From an uncultured Acetatifactor sp. (GTDB lineage: Bacteria > Bacillota > Clostridia > Lachnospirales > Lachnospiraceae), in contig CAJTZD010000016.1 of NCBI GenBank assembly GCA_910584235.1, positions 19,201 to 83,200 of the forward strand: DNA of 64,000 nucleotides, read 5' to 3'. A program made the translations under genes and the position numbers. The notes under the pieces are model-generated. The model was given only the letters and a program-made list of their open reading frames with translations, did no database searches and had not been told where the DNA came from. Position 1 is the stretch's first letter. Each line of letters opens with the position of its first letter. This document shows positions 42,173-50,911 of the stretch, piece after piece.

Positions 42173-43120
42173 ATGGCAGCAAACAAAGGCACGAAAAAAG
42201 TGGATTTCAAAACCAGGTGCCAGACCACATGGAGGGATATGGTAAAGTACCGTTGGCTGTACTTCATGCTGATCCCCGGGATTTTGTTCTTCGCGATTTT
42301 CAAATATGTGCCCATGTTCGGTTTGAGAATCGCATTCATGGAGTATAACCAGTATAATCCGTCAGCCAGCCAGTGGGTAGGCTTTGAGCAGTTCGTGAAA
42401 CTGTTCTCCAAGGCATCGTTTTTGCCGGTTCTGCGCAACACGGTGGTTATCAGCCTGCTGAAGCTGATCATTGGGTTCCCGATACCCATCATATTGGCTT
42501 TGATGATGAATGAGATGAGAAGCCTGAAGTTCAAGAAAGTCTCCCAGACCTTGCTGTATCTGCCTCATTTCATTTCCTGGGTTATCCTGGCAGGTATCAT
42601 CATGACCCTGTTGGATCCGGACAACGGACTGATTACCCAGTTGATCTACAGCCTGACCGGAGAGCGTGTGATGGTGCTCACCAGCACGAAATGGTTTGTG
42701 CCCATGCTGATTGTGACGGATATCTACAAGGGCATGGGATGGGGCACGATCCTCTACTTTGCGGCCATCAGCGGCATCGACCCGCAGCTGTACGAGGCGG
42801 CCTCCATTGACGGCGCCGGCAAGTGTAAGCAGATGCTCAACATCACGCTGCCCTCCATCGTGCCCACCATTGTGGTCTGCTTCATCATGAACTGCGGCAA
42901 TATCCTGAATGCGGGTTTCGACCAGATTTTCATGCTGTATACGTCCCATGTGTATGAGGTTGCGGATATCATCGATACCTACGTGTACAGAATGGGTCTG
43001 ATCAATTCGGACTACTCTTTCTCTACCGCGGCGGGCATGTTCGAATCCGTGGTAGCGTTCATACTGATTGTGATTGTCAACAACGTTGCAAAGAAGACCG
43101 GCAACGAGGGGCTGTATTAG
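42173..43120 (+). CDS. Sugar ABC transporter permease 1 (LplB-type) of the decaying importer
   Basis: 315 residues, complete. N-terminal YRWLYFMLIPGILFFAIFKY and GLRIAFMEYNQYNP, EAA loop YEAASIDGAGKCKQ, C-terminal VNNVAKKTGNEGLY as in intact LplB proteins. GGAGAGGAGAG precedes ATG 42173. Its partner permease and binding protein downstream are damaged, so this protein probably no longer has a functional complex unless rescued by another system such as 12575-15191. Confidence 0.92.
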   Translation: MAANKGTKKVDFKTRCQTTWRDMVKYRWLYFMLIPGILFFAIFKYVPMFGLRIAFMEYNQYNPSASQWVGFEQFVKLFSKASFLPVLRNTVVISLLKLIIGFPIPIILALMMNEMRSLKFKKVSQTLLYLPHFISWVILAGIIMTLLDPDNGLITQLIYSLTGERVMVLTSTKWFVPMLIVTDIYKGMGWGTILYFAAISGIDPQLYEAASIDGAGKCKQMLNITLPSIVPTIVVCFIMNCGNILNAGFDQIFMLYTSHVYEVADIIDTYVYRMGLINSDYSFSTAAGMFESVVAFILIVIVNNVAKKTGNEGLY

Positions 43121-43180
43121 TGTGGGTCTAAATCCCGCACGGAAGAACGCAAGGGAAGCGTTCTTCCGGACTTGCACCGG
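43120..43180 (+). repeat. Two hairpins and CTTGCACCGG motif between permease genes
   Basis: GTGTGGG (43120-43126) with CCCGCAC (43134-43140), then GGAAGAACGC (43141-43150) with GCGTTCTTCC (43158-43167), followed by CTTGCACCGG at 43171-43180. The same order (long stem, then CTTGCAC) recurs at 45068-45110 and around 45156-45209, so this is one copy of a dispersed structured repeat. Confidence 0.6.
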
Positions 43181-43232
43181 TCTGAAGAATGAGGGTAGGT
43201 CCGCAAAGAAGCGGGCAGATAGGAGCGAAGTT

Positions 43233-43946
43233 ATGAAAGACGCAAAAAACCATCTCACGAAAGTGAAGCGCGGCAAAGGGGAAGTCGCGTACAGTGTGTT
43301 CAACTATATCTTTTTCACGCTGCTGAGCATTGTCATGGTATATCCGTTCTGGCATGTCATCATGATGTCTTTAAGCTCTGTTGAGGCCACGGCCAGGGGC
43401 GGCATCTTTTTGTGGCCGCAGGGATTCAATCTTGATACATACGCACAGGTATTCAAGGATCCGTCCCTCTGGACCGGTTACCTGACAACGGTGCTGGTGA
43501 CGATTTCGGGGACTTTTCTGGGGACGCTGTTCACGGCTACCACAGCCTATCCGCTGTCCAAGAAAAATCTGCCTTTTGGGAAGACGATGCTGCTGCTGGT
43601 TCTCTTCACCATGCTGTTCTCCGGCGGCATGATTCCCGGCTATCTGCTGATCAAGGGTCTGGGGCTGATCGACAACCGCTGGGCGCTTGTCCTGCCGGGT
43701 CTGGTCAGCGCTTACAACGTCATCATTATGAAGAGCTTTTTCATGACGATTCCGGAGAGCCTGGAGGAGTCGGCGAAAATAGACGGCGCCACGGAGGTGA
43801 CGATTTTCTGGAAAATAGTGCTTCCGCTGTCCAAGGCCACCATAGCCACCATTGCCCTGTTCACGGCAGTGGGCTACTGGAACGATTACTGTCTGATCCA
43901 CAGAGTCTCGCAGGCAGGCTCCGCCACATCTCCGGGAATTCTGTAG
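43233..43946 (+). pseudogene. Sugar ABC permease 2 (YtcP-type), 3' end deleted and fused to binding-protein sequence
   Basis: Starts normally at ATG 43233 (AGGAG upstream) with VFNYIFFTLLSIVMVYPFWHVIMMS and reaches the EAA loop ESLEESAKIDGATE and AVGYWNDY. An intact homologue (12575) continues about 70-80 residues beyond the WND site to a conserved C-terminus. Here, near 43885, the sequence switches without frameshift to binding-protein sequence (HRVSQAGSATSPGIL). It then stops at TAG 43944-43946, where Tyr is expected. The last membrane segment is lost. A deletion between two neighbouring genes explains it. Confidence 0.85.
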
Positions 43947-45004
43947 ATAGCGCCGCTGTTGTCGAATCTGGAGGTGCCAAAGACCTTGGATGAACTGGAG
44001 AGCGTGCTGTACGCTTTCACCAATGACGATCCGGACGGGGACGGTCAGAACAATACTTACGGGCTGGGCGGCGACGGATATGATCTGCGGAGCTTCTGGC
44101 CCTGGATCCAGGGCTGCGGCGATGGCCTGGGACGCGACACTTTCCTGAAGATGGATGACGGATCCTATATTTACGGACCTACTACTGAGGACTGCAAGAC
44201 TTGGCTGGGCAGAGTGTCCAAATTGTATGCGGACGGCGTCATTACGCCCAATATTGTCACGGATACGGACAGAGATGAGGAGATGGCGAACGGCGGGTTC
44301 GGCGTGACTTACAGCTGGGTTTCCTGGAACAATCCTACCACTGGACCCATGCAGTCTTTCTACTCTACGCATCCGGAAGCCAAGTGGGTGCCCATTGACA
44401 TGGTAGCGGGCGACAATGGGACGCCTCAGGACGACCCCGCATCGGTAGGTGCATGGTGCTATTTCGGCATCACGAACACCTGCTCCGATCCTGAGCGCGC
44501 CTATGCCATCTGGGACGACATGGCCACACCTGAGAACTACATTCACAGAAGATTCGGCGTGGAGGGCGAGCATTACAAGGACAATGGAGACGGAACCTAT
44601 GAAATCCTCGTCCCCAGCGACGGCACCCAGAATACGGAGCAGAACATTGGCCTGAAGCTGTTTCAGGATCTGTTCGCAAGGAAAGACTTCTGCAACATTG
44701 AGAATACCAAGAGCACCTCGGAACTTTTCGAGAAAGTGGCCGCCAACAGCCGTATCGCTTATTCCCATACGGTGGAGAAGAACCCTGAGGCGTATACGGT
44801 GAATATGATAAAGGAACGGACATCGGCGATGCCATGAAAGAGTATGTGTGGGGCGTCATCAGCGGAAGCAAGTCCCTGGATGACTGGGATGCTTATGTGC
44901 AGCAGATTGAGAGCCTCGGCGTGCAGGAAATCATCGATGAGCTGACAACGATTCATGGCGCTCAGATGAAAGAATATGAGGAATACATGAAGAAGGCACA
45001 ATAA
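43947..45004 (+). pseudogene. Solute-binding protein of the sugar importer, N-terminus deleted, nonsense codon and frameshift
   Basis: In frame with the fused permease beyond the TAG, the sequence reads VPKTLDELESVLYAFTNDDPDGDGQNNTYGLGGDGYD (positions 43971-44081, quoted in part) and GVEGEHYKDNGDGTYE, typical of LplA-type binding proteins. The signal peptide and first 150 or so residues are missing. Near 44803 the frame shifts by one base (a lost base after GTGAA). The C-terminus continues in another frame as DKGTDIGDAMKEYVWG and ends EEYMKKAQ at 45004. A TTG at 43959 could start a 292-residue fragment, but it would be cytoplasmic and non-functional. Confidence 0.87.
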
Positions 45005-45306
45005 AAGTGTGAGAAGAAGTTCTGGGCTTACAAGCGAACAAGTTCGCTTTGCAAGCCGGCCTCACGCGTAAGAATGCCCGACATGCATGGGCATTCTTAC
45101 GGGCTTGCACCTTTTCGTTTATTGTTTGTGCCCGCAGACGGCATGACGGGAAGTGTGCCCAAAGAGTGGGCATTCTTCCAGGCGCGAACTCTGCGCTTTG
45201 ACTTGCACCGATTGTTCTTGACAACAGAACTGCGATCTGTTGTACTTGACACCAGAAATTGTTTTTGGTGTATTCGCCGCTATAGGCAGCGGCTGACAGC
45301 CCTATG
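45005..45306 (+). repeat. Array of consecutive hairpins with CTTGCAC motifs (dispersed structured repeat)
   Basis: Successive stems: GGCTT..AAGCC enclosing AAGCGAAC/GTTCGCTT (45025-45057); GTAAGAATGCCC (45068-45079) with GGGCATTCTTAC (45089-45100); TGCCCA/TGGGCA (45156-45172); CAACAG (45222-45227) with CTGTTG (45237-45242); ACACCA with TGGTGT (about 45249-45273). CTTGCACC occurs at 45104 and 45202. Bases 45203-45244 align with 11424-11466 at 35 of 43 positions by eye. No gene is present in this stretch. Confidence 0.6.
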
Positions 45307-45591
45307 GCGGATGGGTGGTGTTCGTCATGGGGCTTTTGGCAGGTGGTGGGGAAAGACGGGAAAGAGAGCCTGGTGACCTGGATCCAGGTACTGTGCGGTG
45401 TCGGGAGGCAGAGCCATATGGTGCGGCTGAAAGGGCTGGAGGCATCGGCGCACTATCGGGTGGAGGGAGCCGGAGAGGAAGTCGAACTTTCCGGAGACAT
45501 CCTGATGTATGCGGGGCTTCGGATTCCTGACAGAAGAGGGGATTTTGCTGGGCAGGTCTTCCATTTGGTGCGGGTGGAAGAGGCAGAGTAG
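45307..45591 (+). pseudogene. Alpha-galactosidase (GH36) C-terminal remnant
   Basis: About 95 codons matching only the C-terminal beta-sandwich of GH36 enzymes: WQVVGKDGKESLVTWIQVL, HMVRLKGLEASAHYRVEG, GDILMYAGLRIP and a final GDFAGQVFHLV. The catalytic TIM barrel with its two Asp residues is absent and no gene start is credible. It lies behind the broken importer and in the same orientation. This fits the loss of a galactomannan/galactoside gene from the operon. The bidirectional terminator at 45629-45675 follows and may be the original one. Confidence 0.7.
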
Positions 45592-45628
45592 GTAATAGAG
45601 AGCGGAAATCAGAAGTTTCTGCGGCTTA

Positions 45629-45675
45629 ACAGAAAATGCCGCATTCCGGTATCAACCCGATGCGGCATTTTCTGT
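45629..45675. terminator. Bidirectional terminator
   Basis: ACAGAAAATGCCGCAT (45629-45644) and ATGCGGCATTTTCTGT (45660-45675) are perfect 16-bp inverted copies with T-runs on both strands. It serves the decayed sugar operon from the left and the coiled-coil gene from the right. Confidence 0.85.
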
Positions 45676-45677
45676 GC

Positions 45678-46238
45678 TTAGGCAAGCCTTTTGAGTTTAT
45701 CACTATGTTCCATGATAACTTTTTTCATGACCTCATTGTCAGCTTTCAGAGCCTCGTATCCTTCTACGGAATCTTTGTACCTGTCATAGGTTGAAGTGTA
45801 GCAGGCTTGAATTGTGTTCAACTGTGGCATGATTATATTTTCCTGGAACAGTTTTATCTGGTGTATTTCGGCTTGAAGTTCGCCTTTGACGGCCTGAATT
45901 TCGGCCTGAAGCTCGCCTTTGACGGCCTGAATTTCGGCCTGAAGCTCGCCTTTGACGGCTTGAATTTCGGCTTGAATTTCGCATTTGACGGCCTGAATTT
46001 CAGCCTGAAGCTCGCCTTTGACGGCGTAGATTTCAGCCCGAAGTTCGCCTTTGACGGCTTGAATTTCGGCCTGAAGCTCGCCTTTGACGGCTTGAATTTC
46101 GGCCTGAAGTTCGCCCTTGACGGCTTGAATTTCGCTTCTCAAGGCTTGCATTTCATTCCTTATTGGTGTTATTTCTGCTTTTAACTTTACATCCAATAAC
46201 TGTGAGATTGCCAATAGATCTTCATTTGTCAATGCCAT
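45678..46238 (-). CDS. Hendecad-repeat coiled-coil protein of unknown function
   Basis: 186 residues. A short N-terminal helix (ALTNEDLLAISQLLDVKLK) leads into eight near-identical 11-residue repeats of EIQAVKGELQA (encoded by 45870-46133), then a C-terminal cap with SCYTSTYDR-like ACYTSTYDRYKDSVEGY and VIMEHSDKLKRL. Eleven-residue periodicity predicts a straight or slightly right-handed coiled coil rather than a classical heptad coil. There is no signal peptide or membrane segment. AAGGAGG precedes the ATG by 10 bases; an earlier ATG at 46259 is less likely. Similar short proteins are common in Lachnospiraceae, with unknown role. Confidence 0.7.
   Translation of the reverse strand: MALTNEDLLAISQLLDVKLKAEITPIRNEMQALRSEIQAVKGELQAEIQAVKGELQAEIQAVKGELRAEIYAVKGELQAEIQAVKCEIQAEIQAVKGELQAEIQAVKGELQAEIQAVKGELQAEIHQIKLFQENIIMPQLNTIQACYTSTYDRYKDSVEGYEALKADNEVMKKVIMEHSDKLKRLA
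45870..46133 (-). repeat. Eight 33-bp tandem repeats encoding the hendecad coiled coil
   Basis: Eight back-to-back 33-bp units with only scattered substitutions (for example one unit ends KCEIQA and one begins EIYAVK). The nucleotide near-identity suggests expansion by slippage or unequal recombination. Confidence 0.92.
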
Positions 46239-46397
46239 AATGATGGGCCCTCCTTTCAAAGACTGTTTCCATCATATCACATAAGCCTGAATTTGTCACT
46301 GCGCGTTTACAAAATTTTTATGCATTTGACAGATTTTGACTCCCCTCTTATAATGTTACATACCAATGATGAAAGGCTTTTACAGGAGGATCTGTCT

Positions 46398-47287
46398 ATG
46401 AACTTACAGGAGATTTATGAAAAAGTCGATCCCGTGAACATGTGCCGGATCAGGGATATGGGGTCTATTGCAGCCGCTTCGTCTGCCTGGACGAGAACGG
46501 CCGGACAAAGGCAATCAACAACGCTGTCCTGCTGGTGCCGGCAGAGGGCGTGGACTTTTACCACAGCTACCGGGTAGGCAAGCCGGAGGGGACGGAGGAG
46601 ACCTCCTACCGGTACCAGTTTCTGGGCTATGACGGGGAAAGCGGTACCTACGGATTCCTGGTCACCATCACCCCCACCAACGGGGATAAGAGGCCTGCGT
46701 TTGTTCAGGGCCAGACTTATACGCTCTCCGTAGAGCAGTTATTGCTGGCCCAGAAGAAACAACAGCAGACTTTCCGGCCGGATTGGACTTCTCTGCCCCG
46801 GGAGCCGGAGCGAATCCTGCGGGAATACTACCTCCGGAGTTATGTGGATAACTACAGGAGACCGGTGCCTGCTTCGGACCACAAAGTGGAAGTGCTCTCG
46901 CCCGGAGGCTGGGGAGTACCGCTTGCTGATGGGTTTGCAGTCACTGCTGCAGGCTTTACGGACAACGGCTTTCATGTGCAGATGCGCTATCCTGACAAGA
47001 AAGCGGATTTCGGCTATGGAGAACTGGTTCTGGCCATGGCGGACGGAAACGTGGTCGGGAACGTGCTGGGACAGTCGGATGCAGGAAACTTCTGTTCGGT
47101 GGGATTCTATGACGAGGCTGGGTATCGGTACGAGGAATTCATTTATGACATCCTGCCGGGAGACCTGAAAGGAGCCGCCCTCCAGGGGGATTTCACCTCC
47201 GGCGGGTACCTGCTGGACGGTCAATGGGAAGTGGGGTTCTGCCTGGATAATGGGCAGGAGTCCGAGGCGCATACGGTGCAGGAATGA
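46398..47287 (+). pseudogene. Conserved hypothetical protein, single-base frameshift near its start
   Basis: ATG 46398 with AGGAGGA seven bases upstream opens a frame MNLQEIYEKVDPVNMCRIRD that soon reads nonsense. From 46460 the next frame continues as YGVYCSRFVCLDENGR and stays open for about 275 residues to 47287. Insertion of one base (a T) at 46456-46459 restores a single protein of about 295 residues. The C-terminal half contains QMRYPDKKADFGYGELVLAMADGN. No named family was recognised. A GTG at 46442 could start the main frame without a ribosome site. Sequencing error is the alternative. Confidence 0.7.
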
Positions 47288-47289
47288 GA

Positions 47290-47333
47290 AAAAGCGCGGA
47301 GAATCCGGGAAATAATGGATTCTCCGCGCTTTT
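47290..47333. terminator. Bidirectional terminator between convergent genes
   Basis: AAAAGCGCGGAGAATCC (47290-47306) and GGATTCTCCGCGCTTTT (47317-47333) are perfect 17-bp inverted copies. Confidence 0.9.
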
Positions 47334-47341
47334 GGGGTTGG

Positions 47342-48604
47342 TCAAAGCTTCGGGTCCCGGTAGCGGAACAGTACTTTTTTGAGCACTGTGCGCTCGCCGC
47401 TGCCCGGGATGGAAGTCAGGTTAGTCTTCCACGGTACGGAGTAGGGCCCGTCCGGGTTTTCTTTCAGCTGCCGGAAGATAGCCCTGCGCCTGGCGGCATA
47501 CTGGGCCGCGTTCTGCTCTCCGATCCTTTTAAGCCAGGCTTCATAGCCCTCCAGATAGCTTTCCGCCATTTCATCCCAGGAGTGGAATCTCTGCTGGATT
47601 ACTCTCCCGGCCCGGACGAACTCCGCGTCCAGCTCCTCCCGGTCTATCATCTTCACCAGGTACATCATGCCCAGCAGCTGGGTGGCCCTGCACAGATCCC
47701 ACCCCGCGCAGGGGGTGTCGAAGCGGCCTGCGTGCTTCTCCGTCAGCTCATGTACGGTTTGCAGTCCGCCCTGGCGGTCATGGATGTCCCACTGTTCTCC
47801 CAGGGCAGTCCGGCGGAAATTGGCCACTGCTTTCCGGCTTCCGTGGACTCCCGTCACCAAAGGCCAGCCCTCCAGCATGGGAAAGGAATGGGCCCAGATG
47901 GCAAAGGTGGAGGCGCACCACAGCTCTGTATCGTCTTTGGGCAGCAGGGGATCCCTCCTCCAGAAGACAGCGGGCGCGAAACGCCAACGCCGCACTCCGA
48001 TGACCCTGTAAAGAAATATAGCGATGATGAAGAGCCACACAGAGGCTATCCTGCCCAGCGCCGTGCCGTAATCCCCCTGGGAGAGCACCGGCACATAGTC
48101 CCCGTACATATCCACGTAATAGTCCGTGGCCGCCAGAAGTTCCTGGTAGACCAGGATTTCCGCAGGCGGCTCCCACTCTCTCCACACTCCGGTGGGCAGG
48201 CGGTAGAGGCCCGGCTCATCGGTATCCTGAATGGCTTTTTTGTTGATGTGGGCGATCACCAGCTCTCCGCTGGGGAGCCGCAGTCGATGGTAGATCCGGT
48301 CCCCGCTGCGGACAGTGTCATAATTGATCACCGCACCCTTTGTAATCAGGGTAAAGGTCTCCAGCCGCTCCATATCCGCGATAGACTCCGCCACCTGGAC
48401 TTCGGCGCCGGCCTCGCTTCCGGCCGCCCCTTTTTCCACAGTGACATCCTTTTGGTAGAATCCATACAGTACAGGCCCCAGGACAAATTCCGCCAACAGG
48501 GCCAGCACAATAAGCAGCGGAATCAGCAGAAGCATCATCTGGTACATATTTGTCCGGAAGCCGTATATATTTTTATTGGAAAGCTTGTATCCAGTTGCAC
48601 TCAT
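47342..48604 (-). CDS. DUF1266 domain membrane protein
   Basis: 420 residues. TM1 at about 20-48 (MYQMMLLLIPLLIVLALLA), an extracytoplasmic segment (about 50-180) including LRLPSGELVIAHINKKA, TM2 at about 186-203 (IASVWLFIIAIFLYRVIGV), then a cytoplasmic DUF1266 region. That region has GSRKAVANFRRTALGEQWDI and AGWDLCRATQLLGMMYLVKM, and WDEMAESYLEGYEAW. The function of DUF1266 is unknown; bacterial members are often in polymorphic or surface-protein contexts. It is convergent with the frameshifted gene at 46398 across a shared terminator. No clear ribosome site was checked beyond GAGAGGATTCG before the ATG. Confidence 0.72.
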   Translation of the reverse strand: MSATGYKLSNKNIYGFRTNMYQMMLLLIPLLIVLALLAEFVLGPVLYGFYQKDVTVEKGAAGSEAGAEVQVAESIADMERLETFTLITKGAVINYDTVRSGDRIYHRLRLPSGELVIAHINKKAIQDTDEPGLYRLPTGVWREWEPPAEILVYQELLAATDYYVDMYGDYVPVLSQGDYGTALGRIASVWLFIIAIFLYRVIGVRRWRFAPAVFWRRDPLLPKDDTELWCASTFAIWAHSFPMLEGWPLVTGVHGSRKAVANFRRTALGEQWDIHDRQGGLQTVHELTEKHAGRFDTPCAGWDLCRATQLLGMMYLVKMIDREELDAEFVRAGRVIQQRFHSWDEMAESYLEGYEAWLKRIGEQNAAQYAARRRAIFRQLKENPDGPYSVPWKTNLTSIPGSGERTVLKKVLFRYRDPKL

Positions 48605-48765
48605 GATCGAATCCTCTCGTAAAATCAGTCCCCGCGCAGGAATTACCGGCAGTCATGTGGCAGTAAAGCTGCTCCACGGGCCACAGCTGCTTCATTGCCC
48701 GCCCGGATAGTTATTTTCCCTGCGCCAGTACTCTGAACGGTATTTTCTGCTTTCGTGGATTATCC

Positions 48766-50730
48766 TTATGTCTTTTTGCGGCCGTGCCTGCGGGTCAGCC
48801 TGCGCACCAGCTTTATGAGCAGCCAAAGCAGCAGGACGGCCAGGACCAGGAGCAGCAGGAGGACGCCCAGGATAATAAAGGCGAATTTGTTGGGGTTCTT
48901 GAGCAGGTCACCGATACTGCGGCTGTCCTCTATCACCTTGCGGCCCTGGGCGGAGGCGTAAGCCTCGGGCACGTTGGAGATGCCGTCCCCGTCCGTATCC
49001 TCCAGGGAATCCATGTAAGCGGCGATGGCGGCCCATGCCTTTACTTCCCGTCCGTTGTCCGTGAGGATGGCGTCTTCGATGTCTTCAATGGGAGTCCCGT
49101 CCGCGAATTTGGGCTGGACGGACAGGATTCCGTAGGACACATCTGTCACGGCGCCCAGCATCTGGCCGCTGTACAGGTCGCAGACTACACGGTAGAGCTT
49201 ATCGTCCTCAATTTCGGTACGGCTGCCTTTCCCGTCAGCCATATAGCAGTCCGTGACCTTATTCAGGATGATCCGGTGAGGATTGTAGGTAAAATGCAGA
49301 CCGCTGATGTAGAGCCTGGCGGATTTCATAAAATCGGACACGGAGGCATCGATCTCCGCCCCGGTTTTTAACTCCGCCCCGGTAAGGTATATGCTGATCA
49401 GCGGGTATCCGGGGATGCCGTCCGGGCCGATACCCAGAGAGTAGGCATTGAACACATCGGCCACGGTCACATCTCCTGTGGCAAAGGTGTCTCTTACGCA
49501 CCCGGAGGGCACGATGGCCGCATCGATGGGGTGATCGTCAGGGTCATTCGCGTTTTCCGCGGCATAGACAAAAGCGTCGGATAAAAGATTGCCCAGGTTA
49601 TGCTCGTCATGGATATAGTACAGGTCGTCGGAGGTGGCAAACTCAATATCATTTTGCGCCAGCACCTGTTTTGCCGTATAGCCGAAGCCGGTCAGGTAGG
49701 TGGAGTCTACTTTCTCCATGAGGCTGTCGATCTTTGCCTGGGCTGTGGGCTGTGCGGGGATATCCTGAGTAATGGGAATCAGCTCATAGGAATCCATCCG
49801 CCAGCGTCCGTTTTCCTGCCGGGACATGGACAGCGCTCCCAGGTTCCTGGCGTAGGAGCCGCAGGATACGATGTAAGTGTCGCCGTGCCGGATGGGCTCA
49901 TAGAGGGAGGTGTGGGTGTGGCCGCTGACGATCAGGTCGATTTCGGGCACGGCTTTGGCCAGGATTTCGTCCTCGGACTTGTCGGCCTCCTCGCTGGTGC
50001 CGCTGTGGGAGATGCACACGATCATGTCTGCGTCTTCGTTTTCCCGAATCTTCTTAACCGTGTCGGCTGCCGCCTCGGAGATATCCCTGAATTTCAGGAC
50101 ACAGGTAGGAGCGCAGGCCAGGGCGTCTTCCCCGAAAACTCCCAACACCGCAATCCGTATACCGGATTTATCCAATACGACATAATCTTTTACGCCATAG
50201 GCCGAAAAAGCATCTTTTAAGAGCTGCTGATCGGAGGTAAGCCCCTCCGCCTCCATGGCTTCCCAGTCCACGTTGCACAGCGCCAGGGCGGGGATGGGGT
50301 CGCCGCTTTCCGCGGCGGCGTCCAGTGCTCCGGCCAGGCCTGCGGAGCGGTAGTCGAATTCATGGTTGCCAAGGGTGGTTACCTCACAGCCCAGAGCGCC
50401 CAGCATCCGCAGCTCCGCGGCATCCGTGTGGAAGATGGTCTGGACCAGGGTCCCCATGGAGAAGTCCCCCGCGTCCAGGAGCAGGGTATTGGGATTCTCC
50501 AGCTTCTTCTCATCGATCAATGTCTTGATGCGGGCGAAGCCCCCCAGGGTCACGTTCTGCCCATCCTCCACGGTGGGAAAGCTGTCCAGATGGGAGTGGG
50601 TGTCATGTAGGAACAGGATGTCCACCTGTCCGCTGCCTGCTTCCGAGGCGGACGCGGGGGCGCCGTACAGGGAAAATGACAGCATGGCAGTAAGGCAAAG
50701 AACCGCAATTTTTGCAAAAAATTTTTTCAT
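48766..50730 (-). CDS. 5'-nucleotidase / UshA-family metallophosphatase, membrane anchored
   Basis: Extracellular hydrolysis of nucleotides or UDP-sugars for salvage. 654 residues: signal peptide 1-29 (ending APASAS), then a metallophosphoesterase domain with metal motifs FLHDTHSHLD and TLGNHEFDY, HSGTSEEADKSEDE and SGHTHTSLYEP, and the C-terminal 5'-nucleotidase domain (SGCVRDTFATGDVTVADVFN, then TGAELKTGAE). An Asp-rich calcium-type loop DTDGDGISN is followed by a C-terminal membrane helix and KLVRRLTRRHGRKK tail, an anchor replacing the usual sortase signal. The start at 50730 follows GAGGAG. Divergent from the LCP gene. Confidence 0.92.
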   Translation of the reverse strand: MKKFFAKIAVLCLTAMLSFSLYGAPASASEAGSGQVDILFLHDTHSHLDSFPTVEDGQNVTLGGFARIKTLIDEKKLENPNTLLLDAGDFSMGTLVQTIFHTDAAELRMLGALGCEVTTLGNHEFDYRSAGLAGALDAAAESGDPIPALALCNVDWEAMEAEGLTSDQQLLKDAFSAYGVKDYVVLDKSGIRIAVLGVFGEDALACAPTCVLKFRDISEAAADTVKKIRENEDADMIVCISHSGTSEEADKSEDEILAKAVPEIDLIVSGHTHTSLYEPIRHGDTYIVSCGSYARNLGALSMSRQENGRWRMDSYELIPITQDIPAQPTAQAKIDSLMEKVDSTYLTGFGYTAKQVLAQNDIEFATSDDLYYIHDEHNLGNLLSDAFVYAAENANDPDDHPIDAAIVPSGCVRDTFATGDVTVADVFNAYSLGIGPDGIPGYPLISIYLTGAELKTGAEIDASVSDFMKSARLYISGLHFTYNPHRIILNKVTDCYMADGKGSRTEIEDDKLYRVVCDLYSGQMLGAVTDVSYGILSVQPKFADGTPIEDIEDAILTDNGREVKAWAAIAAYMDSLEDTDGDGISNVPEAYASAQGRKVIEDSRSIGDLLKNPNKFAFIILGVLLLLLVLAVLLLWLLIKLVRRLTRRHGRKKT

Positions 50731-50911
50731 AGACAAATTTACTCCTCTTTTTGTAAGAATAAACATTGGCAAGCACTTGTTTTTACATTATAATAATAAT
50801 ATCCGAAAAGGAAAAAGGCAATATTTAAAAATTATTAATGTTTCTTTTCGTGACGAATGCGCCGGGATGTGATATAGTGCATCATAAGTCAGCGCAAGAG
50901 GTGAGCAGGTA

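Noticed and set aside
43371..44768. 465-codon open frame on the minus strand
   Set aside because: It lies antisense to clear permease and binding-protein sequence, has no ribosome site and its translation is low-quality (His/Arg/Gln-rich). A shadow of GC-rich coding DNA.
45870..46133. Eight regular 33-bp repeats as a CRISPR array
   Set aside because: The units are contiguous with no spacers and keep one reading frame encoding a hendecad coiled coil.
47315..48622. 435-codon open frame on the plus strand
   Set aside because: Exactly antisense to the DUF1266 gene, which has membrane segments and family motifs; the plus frame has none.
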